DNA of 64,000 bases from Drechslerella dactyloides (taxonomy: Eukaryota > Ascomycota > Orbiliomycetes > Orbiliales > Orbiliaceae): assembly GCA_020064725.1 (NCBI GenBank), contig JAGTWJ010000017.1, positions 1,550,001-1,614,000 of the forward strand, in the 5' to 3' direction. Numbering within the stretch: position 1 is the stretch's first letter; each line of letters opens with the position of its first letter. Made by a program: the position numbers and the translations under genes. The notes beneath the pieces were generated by a model. That model was not told the DNA's origin, did not search any database, and saw only the letters and a list, made by a program, of their open reading frames with translations. Positions 13,285 to 23,558 of this stretch are shown here, piece after piece.

Positions 13285-13608
13285 CGTGGGATATTGAGGC
13301 GCAACTAGCCTCAGCTGTCATACGGCTGAGGAATCGGACGGGCCGTGGATCGTGGGATATATCTTGTCGACATGTTCGAGCGACCAGCGATGGTATAGCG
13401 GTCACGTCGAAGGGGCGGCGTCGTTCGCACTATCGCGTCTGGTGCCACCCTGGCAGGCGCGTCTTGGCGCGCAGCTGGCCCCACCATAGGACTTCAAGAT
13501 GGCTGGGCTAGCGTGCATGGGTCGGATTATGAGAATGGAGTAATGAAATGGGTATCTGTTGAATGCATTGCTCAAAACATGTTTATGATAGATGCATCAT
13601 GAGGTGCG
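13285..13608. promoter_or_regulatory. Upstream region of the GH47 gene / UFE1 3' end
   Basis: 324 bp between the UFE1 stop and the mannosidase start, both on the minus strand. It must contain the UFE1 terminator and mannosidase promoter. No distinctive motif seen. Confidence 0.4.
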
Positions 13609-14807
13609 CTACGACAATAGGTCTGCGAGAATGAGGAATGCACAGAACCCGACACACGCCTGGAAGACATATCGCGCTGGCGAGCTGCGCTGGGCCGCCT
13701 GCTTCAGCTGCTTGTTCCCCGCGTCCACATTCTCCGCCGTTTGCACCGAGTCCGCCATGAGCTGATCGATGTGGTCTGATTGCGCTGCAATGTCCATCAC
13801 GATCCGGTTCTGCATTTCGGAAATCTCTAATAGTGACCTCTCGGCTGACCTAAATATTATCCCCGTTAGCTCGTGCACGTGTAACGCTGGGGTTGAGAAA
13901 ACAGATGCCTCACCGAATCTGATCGAGGGTGTCCTCGTAGTATTTGATCATGTCCTGGTTTTCCTTCGCGAATATCTGCAGCTGGTCAGGCGACAGGACC
14001 TGCTCTATGTCCTTGCCTTCCTCGTCTTCCAAGGCGGCTGCTGCCGCCTGCGACCGCTTGTAGGCCTTGGCCTGCGCCTGCATCTGGGCTGCTTTTGACG
14101 CTTGAACGGCCGCGGCACCAATCGCGGTGCCCTGTGACTTATCGAACGCCACGTTCTCCAGAATGCTCTTGTTCTTTTCCACCGCTCGCATGACTCTGGT
14201 CTCCTGCTGTTCCCGCTGGATCTCGCTGACCTTTTCCAGCCTGTTTTTCAGCAGCCATAGGACGCCCTCCCGGTGTAGTGCAAGCCATTTGCTCTTCTCT
14301 TCGTCTTCGTCCGGCTCGTCGCCGCGCCGCAGCTCCCGTATCCACTTTCCAAGACTCAAGTTCTTCTCTCGGGTTTTGCGCTCCAGCATGACCCGTGTCT
14401 TCTCGGCATCCTCAAGGTTGGAGATGACCTGCATGTACTGCCGAATCATTATCTTTGCTTCAGCGTCAATCTCATCACGTTCCTGATCGGTGAAGTACCG
14501 GCGGTCGGGCTGCCGAGCGGAGAGCGAGGAGGTATGTCGCGGCGCACGGGTGGTTGAGAGGTATGCCTGGCGGATTGAGAGTAGAAAGCGAGTAAGGTTC
14601 ATGATAGAGGAATTCTGCCGGGCAGCCAGTCAGTAAGCTATTCTGCAGCCGATGGACTTGCAGAGAAAGTTAAGATAGGTATATACACACAATCGTGTAG
14701 GCTTCTTTGATGAAGCCATCTTCAGGGATGTGCCACCGGCGCCCGCGGATGGGTGCCGAGTCATGGCTCTCGAGCAGCTCGTTGAGCAGGTTGGATATAT
14801 TGGCCAT
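13609..14807 (-). CDS. UFE1: Syntaxin-18/Ufe1-type ER t-SNARE
   Basis: 352-aa SNARE for COPI retrograde vesicles fusing with the ER. Exons 14807-14691, 14614-13914, 13849-13609. The N-terminal syntaxin-18 domain starts in exon 1 and continues into exon 2 (residues 1 to about 85; KEAYTI joined to NSSIMNLTRFLLSIRQAYL). A charged helical middle follows, then a SNARE helix at about residues 245-325 and a C-terminal membrane anchor (YVFQACVGFCAFLILADLLS), giving tail-anchored topology. Divergent from the PHD gene across 528 bp. The retrograde-traffic ArfGAP GLO3 lies about 3 kb away; functional kinship is real but linkage may be accidental. Confidence 0.88.
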
Positions 14808-15335
14808 CTAGGCTTTGAGTAAGGCGCTGCACTATCGCAGCACCATTTGGAGGACGACCGCTGCTGCTGTGGAGGGGAGGAGTAGGCGTATACACCAGGT
14901 CTCGGAAGCCGGTGCACGAGTGTGGAACCTTATATATCAAAGTTGGTGACGTTGTTCAGTTCGCTTACTTGCGCGCAGAAGCCGCCCAAAGAAGAAACCA
15001 GGTATAACTGCGCGAAGCAACGCTAGCCCGAAGAGCTGTAGTCGGAGCACAACCTCGTCTCGTCTGGCTGGCAGCAGAGGACGTTGGATTAAGGACAAGG
15101 AAGCAAGTCTTGAAATTGAGATCGTTCGCGGATGGCCTGGTAGACCGCAGTTTTGGCTGGCTGGTGGACGGCGCCTCCGACGACGCGGCAACACCTTTCC
15201 CATATAAATGCAACAGCGGCCACCGCTTTATTTCCCACTCTCCTCTTTCCTCTTCATCAACTCTCTCAATCACCCATTCGACTCCCTTCCCTTCACCTTT
15301 CTATTGTCTGAATACTTGTCTTTCCAAACTTCAAA
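14808..15335. promoter_or_regulatory. Divergent promoter UFE1 / PHD-finger gene
   Basis: 528-bp shared upstream region. A TATAAA at 15203-15208 followed by a CT-rich leader (15236-15330) points to the plus-strand PHD gene. No clear element for UFE1. Confidence 0.5.
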
Positions 15336-16768
15336 ATGGCTACTACTCCCCTTCCAAAGTTCAAATTCCGCTTGACACCTATGAAAGCAGGGTCGGACAG
15401 CCCGGCCTCGTACCAACTGGCATGAATGAACCCCGACATTACCTTCCTACCTTTAGCCAGGTGTCTAACCAATATTCTCACTCATTAGACTGCATCTCCA
15501 GCCGGAGCATCCTCCTCCTCGTTGGTTTCTTCGCCCAGCACTGCTGCAACGGGCACAACCACCAAACCCGACCAGGAGGGTCCACCGGCGCGCCCAAGAC
15601 TTCGAATCATTTTGCGAACGGGCAAGCGTAAAATCACAGAAGTCGAAGAGCAAGAAAAACTAGGTGAGCAAATTCTCTCACGGTGAACCCCTCACGATAA
15701 CTACCACAATACTCACGTTCCCGCCACGCCGGCTCACCGCTGCCAGAGGCATCGGCACCAAAACGGCACCGAAAGAAAGCACGCAAGGCGGCACGCCGAG
15801 GCGACAATGTAAGTGACTAACTATGACCCATCCCACACCCTTCCCCTTCCGCAACCACCCTTCAAAGACTTGCACGCACTCACAAGATCGCGATCCATAT
15901 AGAAACCTTCACCCGACGAAAACTACTCACAGAACGGCGCCAAAACCAAGTCCGGCCGTCCGATCATCACACCCGGCACTACTACCAGCACCAAAATCCA
16001 AGATATCCCACAGAAAGACGGCCTCATGAAATCCTCAGTTCCTCGCCCCCAAGTACCCAGTGCTCCCGCCGAGGATGATATCGATACCGCCTGCACTGTC
16101 TGCAAGTCAACACAAGACTCACAAGGCAATGAAATAGTGCTCTGCGACGGCTGCGATGCAGCCTACCACCAAGCCTGTCACCTTCCCGCGATCGATAACT
16201 CATTCGTCCAAGTCGCAGAGAAGAGCTGGTTCTGCGGAAGGTGCGCACCGTCCAGCGCTCTCTATTACGGCGCGGCGGTAGAGTCCAAATATTCGCCAGA
16301 GAGAATGACGGGCGAGTCCCTTTCTCTTACAGAGGTATCTTATACAATCACCCATCCATAGATCATCTATGATTTCCATGATATCTGACAAGTTTGCTCT
16401 AGAAATACGATTACTTTTACAGCCTCCCTCGCTCGGCACTCATCTCCCTCGTCCGCTACTGCGAGGAACTGGCGCCCGGCATCCCGCTGTTCCCAGTGAA
16501 CCTCAAAGAGGTTCTGGCCAGCTTCGAACCTGTCCCGATGTCCGACCGCTGCCACGGCGCTAACCCCTTCCCCCCTCTCCCACGGCCCGTGAAACGGCGA
16601 TCTCTTCCGCCGTATCTTGTCAAGGTCGACCCTGGCGACGAAGGGCTCTGGGAGGACGATTCGGACAACCCGGGCATTAGCCATATTGTCAATGGCGTTC
16701 TCGTCCATCCGCGTCCTGCTGATAAACCATCAACGTCATCCGGAGGCGAGAACAAGAGTACAAAATAA
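15336..16768 (+). CDS. PHD-finger protein
   Basis: Probable chromatin reader with one PHD zinc finger near the middle, binding histone tails in most relatives. Supported exons: 15336-15409, an exon ending 15663, 15747-15808, 15903-16334, 16403-16768. A basic patch (KRHRKKARKAARRGD) precedes the finger. The PHD Cys4-His-Cys3 series is visible: CTVC, CDGCDAAYHQAC, then WFCGRC at about 16085-16245. Exon 2 start is uncertain: acceptor 15538 (with donor 15410) keeps frame and gives 352 aa, whereas the acceptor with the better branch point, at 15488, is in frame with the downstream protein only if exon 1 ends in phase 0, for which I see no GT donor. The C-terminal half has no domain I recognise. 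I cannot assign an orthologue. Confidence 0.75.
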
Positions 16769-17931
16769 GTGCTTAGCTGAGGAAGGAGAGTAAGAATTGT
16801 CTCCAGTTAGATATGCAAAGGGAGTAATGCGTCAAATAGTGAAAGTTGTCAGAATAAACGGAGGCGTAAGCGTAATAGCGCAATGTGAGTCCTCCCATTC
16901 TCTCGTTCGATCACCATAAGTGTGTAGAATCAGAAGCAGGAGCTAACTATTGTCTCAGGAGTTATCATGTCCCATTCGATACCCATCTTCCTTTATCCGA
17001 TTATTGTAAAACTTGTTTCATCTGGGGGCATCGCATCCTTGTAGCGATGGCGGAGTTTTATCGTGTTTTCTTTCCTATTAAATTTATAAAGCAATGGCGG
17101 AGTATCGTTCTGTTTTCTTTTTATCAGCCTAGGTAGCACAAGCGGCGGATCCAATAGCAAGAATCGAAAATTAAATAAACATTCACATGAATAAAAATGG
17201 TTGTCTCGCAAGCCAGACCAGCCGTCCTATAGGGCCTGCGAAGCAGGCCCAAGGATTGGCATCTGGTTTACGAGCGATAAAAATGTATCCTCTATGAGAA
17301 CTCTGGGAAGTCAAAAAAGTACAAAAAAAGAGAAGAAAAATATCTTTAAGAGCAGGAGCAAAAAGATAATTTTTATCTACAACAGTCAGAATTCGTGTCC
17401 CGTCACCGATGACACTACTACTTGACCGATACGAGGCTTGTGTAAGGCAGAGCGGACGGGATACCCAATTTTCCTCGTTCTGTGGTCGTAGATACCATCT
17501 TACCTAATTGAGTGGATTATATCCAGGGTGAAAAGTTTTTCATTGATTGGCGAACCAATACATTCAGACACCACCTATATCCCGAGACTACACCTATCTC
17601 GTCAATTTTCGTTGCTTTCCTAGTAGAGACGTCGCTTCTAATTCCCTGCCAATGATTGAGCGCTCAAGATGAATAGCAAATGCAGATACAATGACAATAA
17701 TGTCTTGGTCAAAATTACACAATGAAGCGAAACTGCCACTCTCACGCACTTCCCTAGAATCGATGTATCGCACCGCCTACAAAAGCCTTACTTATGAAGA
17801 AACGAGTAAAAATGACAGTATGAAATTAGAAAACTACAGAGAGCGGAAGAGGTAAACTTGGTATTGTACCCGGGAGACAAAGACGATAAAACTTCTCCAT
17901 TCTGTCGAGAACTTGGGCTCGCGCTCTCCAA
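16769..17931. other. Convergent 3' region, PHD gene / GLO3
   Basis: 1.16 kb of AT-rich sequence between convergent stops. It includes T- and A-rich stretches (17060-17400) and a perfect 8-bp hairpin at 17232-17250. No coding region supported. Confidence 0.5.
17232..17250. repeat. Perfect short hairpin
   Basis: GGGCCTGC, GAA loop, GCAGGCCC: 8 GC-rich base pairs with a three-base loop, isolated in AT-rich intergenic DNA between two convergent genes. Confidence 0.7.
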
Positions 17932-19675
17932 TCACCGCATGTACTGTCTCATCAGATCGCTCGCCTTCTCGATACCTTGCCCCAGCGCCTGAGTAATGTT
18001 CTCCAAATCCTCGCCAGCGGTTCCCGCAAACCGTCTCGCCAGCTCGCGCGCCGTCGTCTCGAGGCCACCAAAGTCCCCGCTATCCGGCCTCGCGTCTTCC
18101 TCTTCCTCGCGGCCAAAGTATGCGTTCGAGGATATAGCAGTTGCACCATCGAAGTTCTGAAGGCGGCTTCGTGCTTCCGACTGCGCGCTGGGGTCGTACG
18201 CGTTTCTGCCGAAGAATTCATCCGAGGAAATCGCCTTCTGAGTGCCGAACTTTTCACGAGCGTAGCGTTCCGAATCGTCTAGAGAGCGTTGTTAGCATGT
18301 TGTCGTGGCTGTTGCACGAGGTCCGAGAGCCTTACCATCGACTGGTCTGGTGCCAGTGGAACCAAAGCCGCCCATTTTCTTGGGCGCTGCAGCAGCAGCA
18401 GCAGCCTTGGGGGCTGCAACCTGGCCAAATCCCAGTCTCGCCATCTGTGCTGTCGCCTTTTCCGTGTCGGCTTTGGTTGTGCTTCCGCCTCTCGTGGGTG
18501 ACAAGGGCGTCGCGCCCACACTGCTCGTGCGGTTCTTAACTTCCTCAGCAGCTTCGGCTTCCGGATCGTAACCCAGCTTCGCGACCCTCTCCGCCTCCTC
18601 TTTCGCCTTCTTCTCGGCAGCTTCGAAATCGATGTCCGCAGCGACAACCTTCTTAGCGCCGATCTTTTGTGCCTTCTTGCCCGATAGAACGCCGGAACGT
18701 CCCTTCCCGCCCACCGCTCCACCTGTACCTGGCTTCGCTCTTGTGGCAGCAGCGGCAGCCGGGACCGCTTTGCTTGCGCTGGAAACGGCAGCAACCGGTG
18801 GAGTCCCGGAAGGCGTTGAGGTCTTTGCGCCAGCAGCGAGTGGGGATTTCGGCCTCGCGGTACCGTTGCCAGCTGCGTTGGCGTTTAAGAACGGCGAAGC
18901 GCTTCTGCTGACAGGAGTGCCAGTTCGCGAAGGTGACGGCGAGGGCCGCTTGATGGCCGGCTTGTCCCATGACGAGAAAAAGTCCTCTTCCTCCTCATCC
19001 GCTGTGACAACGATAGTCCCTTCTTCAATGACGAATTCCGGGTAGCTGGTATTCGGAAAGGGGGTAAGTTCGCAGTCAGCGATAGCTCAGCAAACAATAG
19101 AAGCCAGATGGATGGATGGTGCGAGCGTACAGTTTCTTGTCCTCAGCCGATCGCTTCTTGATTTCCTCCTTGTACTTGACTGCCGCGTTCGAGGTGTATT
19201 TGACTTTGGCGTCCTTAGAGGACAGCGCGGCAGAACCGCCATTATCGATGAAGAACTCTTGTATCGCCTTGTTCCCGCCGACTTTCATGAGCCGGAGCTG
19301 GTCCCACGTCCATTCTATGGTGCAGCGCGTGTAAGCAGGGGGTCGTGTCGGCGAATGCACAGCTAAGGGGTAGGCAAGAGCTCGCGTGTAGACATACGGT
19401 CGAGGACGGTGGACCGAACGAAGGAGATGTGGACACCGAGGTTTCGATGGACGGCCGAGCAGTCCAGACACAGGTAGATGCCGAACGGGACGGACGCCCA
19501 AGTGGGCGCTTTACCGCCACAGTCGAAGCAGACCTGAACAGAAGAAGCGGCAACGTGTTAGTTAGACAGCGTCGACGGTGCGCACTAAGCGGCTGATGGG
19601 TACCTTGTTGGCCGGCTTTGACTTGAGCTTCTCAAAGATCCTTTGCGACTCGGATTTTTCGGCGAGAGCAGCCAT
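17932..19675 (-). CDS. GLO3: ArfGAP, Glo3 / ArfGAP2-3 type
   Basis: 482-aa GTPase-activating protein for Arf1 on COPI vesicles. Exons 19675-19604, 19533-19398, 19314-19131, 19045-18336, 18278-17932. The ArfGAP zinc finger is at residues 26-49 (Cys26, 29, 46, 49; CX2CX16CX2C), followed by [13 protein letters not shown] with the expected catalytic-region arginine. [17 protein letters not shown] is typical of the Glo3 rather than Gcs1 branch. A Ser/Ala/Pro-rich middle leads to the C-terminal Glo3-motif region with repeated ISS(D/N) phrases ([22 protein letters not shown]), which in the family mediates coatomer coupling. A CCTATATAGG palindrome at 19863-19872 may be its TATA element. Confidence 0.92.
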
Positions 19676-20103
19676 GGCGAGAGCGATTGGCGGAATGGGC
19701 GATTGGTGGCGAGGGGATTCGAAGGATGCAAGATGTGGATGTCGTCTGTCGAGTGCGAAGAGAAGGGGACAGGCCAGCTAGCAGGAGTGGCAGCTGGCTA
19801 GTGTTGCTAAGTAAGCTTTGGCGCTGGCTCTTGGCTTCAGTTTTGTTCATGTGGAATGGCGGCCTATATAGGTACACAGCACTGCACAAAGCACATATCT
19901 ACGGCACCAATACGACATCGACATCCCTTTGACGGCTGCTCACGATGACAATTGGATGCTAGCCCAGGTGCCTCTGTAGCACGCTGACACGTTGGGCCTT
20001 GAGACAGCGGCCTCGGCATACGAACAGTGCTTCCTTGCGTGGCGCATACGGCCCTCGCAAGTTTTGCTCAGGTGCATTGCATTGAAACTCGCGCCTGGCA
20101 AAA
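19676..20103. promoter_or_regulatory. Divergent promoter GLO3 / 85-aa gene
   Basis: 428 bp between two divergent starts, with a palindromic CCTATATAGG at 19863-19872, 188 bp upstream of the GLO3 ATG. Nothing else distinctive. Confidence 0.45.
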
Positions 20104-20454
20104 TGTCTGCTGTTTGGCGGTATGCGGCCCCCCCTTTAGCTTCTTATAAAACATCTCGTCCATACCGAAGCAGGAGAGCGCATTCTAACTCCATTCTCGG
20201 CGTGTTCGTTCAGCTGGTTTACCGGACTGTCCCAGACTTCTAGGCTGGCCCTGGGCGGCGGCCTGATCGCATACGGGCTCGTCGGCTCATATCTGACCGA
20301 CAGAGCCGAGGAAACCTTCGGACTTGTTCCCACAGAGGAAGATAAACAAAAGCTCAGAGGGCTGGTGCCGAAGATATCCGTCGTGGAGCATGGGGGTCGA
20401 TCACAGGACAAAGATATCGACGCACAGCTGGAGGAGTTGAACAAGTCGCGTTAA
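20104..20454 (+). CDS. Small conserved-looking 85-aa membrane-type protein
   Basis: Two-exon gene: 20104-20120 and 20214-20454, intron GTATGC...TTCAG of 93 nt. Without splicing the frame runs to an unrelated stop; splicing after MSAVWR joins to WFTGLSQTSRLALGGGLIAYGL. One hydrophobic, Gly-rich segment (about residues 16-33) is followed by a charged soluble tail ending LEELNKSR. The pattern (short N-terminus, single TM, DRAEETFGLVPTEEDKQKL) resembles small mitochondrial or ER membrane proteins, but I do not recognise a family. Divergent from GLO3 and tail-to-tail with the nitronate monooxygenase. Function unknown. Confidence 0.65.
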
Positions 20455-20808
20455 CATGGCGGATTGGACAGATATATTTCTAGATCGGATGCAGATATTT
20501 CCCGATCGAAGCTTGACCCACTGTAAAAACTCAACAAGTGAAAATAATGGACCCAAGATGACTGCTCACTTGGTTAACAGTGGTCTAAAAAGGTCAAGGC
20601 GGCGAATTTGAATGTGGAGCTGGTGCACTGGCTAGTTTGACCCGGTGACTTGCTGAGATTAGCATTTTATGGCTCGAGTACTTTTATATTACAATGTTCC
20701 TGCCTCCTGGGAGACTTCATATACAGACTATAAAATATAAATCTCAAAAGCTCCGGACCATGGCTAAAAGTGAAGGCAAAGACGCAAGATAACCGAGAAA
20801 GACGACAT
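20455..20808. other. Convergent spacer
   Basis: 354 bp between the 85-aa gene stop and the nitronate monooxygenase stop. AT-rich, consistent with two 3' UTRs. Nothing else seen. Confidence 0.5.
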
Positions 20809-22300
20809 CTACAGCTTAGCAACCATCGAGCTCGACTTCTGTATCTGCTGGATCGCCTCCGAGACCATCTCCTCGACGATAGCCTTCGCCGGCTTGATCT
20901 CGTTGCACACGGCAGCGACCTTGCCCATCAGGAAGGGGCGGGCGGCATCCATGGTATCGTCGTCCAGCTTGTCTTCCTTGTCCAGCTGCTCGATATCATA
21001 CTCAACGGGGATGACACCCTTGGCTGTCAGCTTGGTGATCTCGTCCTTCCTGTTCTCCTCCCAGTTCATGATGTACGGGTTCTTCCGGACACGCAGCGGG
21101 CGGCCAGTGAAGATGATTGTCCGGACATTGTCATCGTATCCGGATGTGATGACAGCTTCCTGGTGAGCCTTTGGCGCGCCGGCCTCCTCTGCGAGGATGA
21201 AGCGGGTTCCGACCCAGGCGGCGGATGCACCCATGGCGAGGACGGCAGCGAGACCCTTGCCGTTGAAGATACCGCCAGCGGCAACAACGAGGACATCCTG
21301 GCCGGTGAGCGGGGACTTCTTGCCCTTGCAGATATCGACGACGGTAGGGATGAGAACGGATGTGGGAACACTAGTAGCAGTTTGTTAGTACATGCATTCG
21401 CTACCATCTAAAAAGTCAGCGCAGTGTATGTTGACTTACTTTCCGGTGTGGCCACTATTAGCAACCCGAGCGAGATTTGTTAGCAGACTGTAAGCACAGT
21501 GGGGGTCCTAGTCTCAGCTGAGAAGATCGCTTACCCTCCTTCACCTCCCTGGGCTGTACACTTGGGTTAGTCTTCCTGTTTGATCAAATTGAGGAGAAAT
21601 GTTTCAAGACTTACCACAGATGATATCGCAACCAGCGTCGATGCACTTCTGAACGTGCTTGGGGTGACCGATCATGCTAGATGTACCGTTTAGCCCGTGT
21701 TTTCCGAGGGACTCCGGCCGCACGAGCCTACTCACTTCATGTACGGAATGCCAGCCTTGTGCAGCTTGTCGACGACGAATCTTGGTGGGACGCCGACAGC
21801 AGACACGAAAAGGCTAGCCTTCTCAGCGATGACGATATCGACCAGCTCCTCCAGCTTGCCCTTGGTGTAGTCGTAGTTGGTCTTTCTGGCGCTACCGCCG
21901 ACCTGAGGCAGCAGAAGGTCGACACCGAAGGGCAGGTCTGGCTTGGCCAAGAAGCTCTTCAGCTCTTGGATCTGCTCGCGGAGCATTTCCGGCGAATAGC
22001 CGACGCCACCAATGACACCTAGACCGCCGGCATTGGAGACTGCGGCAGCGAGCTTTGGGCCGGCAGCGACGTTCATACCAGCCAGGAGGACTGCGAACCA
22101 AGGCGTCAAGTCAGCAACTGAGCGGGATCACAGCGGTCTAACTGCGCGAGAGAGCGAACAAGTGTCCTTACCTGGGTGCTTGATGCCGAAGAGCTTGGTG
22201 ATGGGAGTGGCGATGGCTGGCAGAGCGGCATGGTCAGCAAAGTTCTCGTAGCACGAGAAGAACTCTAAGGTCCAGAGGCATGCGCGTGCTTACTCGACAT
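20809..22300 (-). CDS. Nitronate monooxygenase (2-nitropropane dioxygenase family)
   Basis: 354-aa FMN-dependent TIM-barrel enzyme that oxidises alkyl nitronates, probably detoxifying propionate 3-nitronate-like compounds. Seven coding exons: 22300-22294 (7 nt), 22216-22172, 22090-21736, 21676-21615, 21553-21535 (19 nt), 21454-21440 (15 nt), 21370-20809. Motifs: N-terminal ITKLFGIKHPVLLAGM, the barrel segment CDIICAQGGEGGGHTG with the conserved family His in GGHTG, and FMN-phosphate region VVAAGGIFNGKGLAAVLAMG / ASAAWVGTRF. The GGHTG block is built from the 19-nt and 15-nt exons. The two micro-exons and adjoining introns all have GT-AG ends and preserve frame exactly, so I trust them. Plausible paralogues include other NPD enzymes of unknown substrate. 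Confidence 0.9.
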
Positions 22301-23558
22301 CTTGGATGGTTCGGTTGACGCGTATAGGTCTATATACTCCGGCTATGGCAAGAAGAGAATTTGGCCTGGAAACTCGAGAGGACTGGAGAGGATGAGGAAG
22401 AAGAGAGAGGTTGGCGCAGCGGAGGATATTTAACGGTGGAAGGAAAGCCTGGGGAAGGATGAAAGCGGTATTCGGTGACGGTCTGGTCCGGGGAACGGTT
22501 AACGACTCTTGCTTCACTTTGACTCGGCACACAGCCCTCGGAGTTTCAACTGGTCCTGGCCACTCAGCGAGCGCGAGCCCAACGGCGGCCTGCAGTGACC
22601 TGCTTCCTTCGCATACGCAGTTCCTTCGTCCTGCCTGTTCCTGGCTCGCGACAGTGAAGAACTGCGCGTGACGGTCCAGCCGAGGCTGCCGGAGAACCTG
22701 CCTCACATGTTCAGCCCCGGTCCGCGTTTGGCGGGCGTCGCTGGGCCTGTCGCTGAGCCTGATTACCGAGGTTTAATATTCCCCACAAGACAGCCCGTTT
22801 GCTGGGCGGCCTGCATCACCGCTGGCGCCGATGATGGAATGCCTGCATGCGTCAACTGTCTAATCTGATCCATCTCGCCCCCTAGCTCATGCTGAAATGC
22901 TGCTTTCGACCACGTGTGGTGGGGGCACCACGGTTCCGGCGGTGCACCCCGGTCGGGTTGGTGGCCGCTGTGTATGACATCGACGTTGGCTGGAACTAGC
23001 ACTCCATGCTGCGGAATCGTGACAGTTGTATCATGATGGATCGTTGTAACACTCGGGAATTCGATGTCGAGAGGCATAGAGGGGTGTTCAGCGTGTGTGG
23101 GTGTTGCCGCATACACTTTGCACGGTAGCAATTTATATATTCCGCGGGCTCCGATATGTCGTCGCAACCTGCAGAAATTTCCGTCCGCGTCCCAAGTGCC
23201 ACCAACCCAACAGCTGCAAGCTTCGTTCCTCAGCAGCAGTGCGACATGACCTCACCTGTGCCTCCGAGTCTGCATCGCCGCCAGGCTGGAAGATGATATC
23301 GGCAGCCGGTCGGGTCTCTTCCTGCATGCACCTTCGGCGTCTCGTATGCCCATGTCGTTGACTGTGGGGCCGATCTCATGCTCAATTGCGTCCCTTGCAT
23401 ATCGCCTCCGTCCTAGGAACCTTACCTCGCTCGCACGGCCCCGCTGTGCAAAGGCATATAGACTCTCCGCTTTCCGTACCACCCTCAGCGGGGTCCCTCT
23501 GCTGCCGCCCAAACGCTATATATTCCAGCAGCGACGCAGTTTCATAGACCTGAAGACC
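22301..23558. promoter_or_regulatory. Divergent promoter, nitronate monooxygenase / FOL1
   Basis: 1.26 kb between divergent start codons. Only short random open frames on both strands. No TATA or well-known binding site that I would defend. Confidence 0.45.

Noticed and set aside
22763..23167. 134-aa minus-strand frame between nitronate monooxygenase and FOL1
   Set aside because: In a divergent promoter; no domain or splice evidence.
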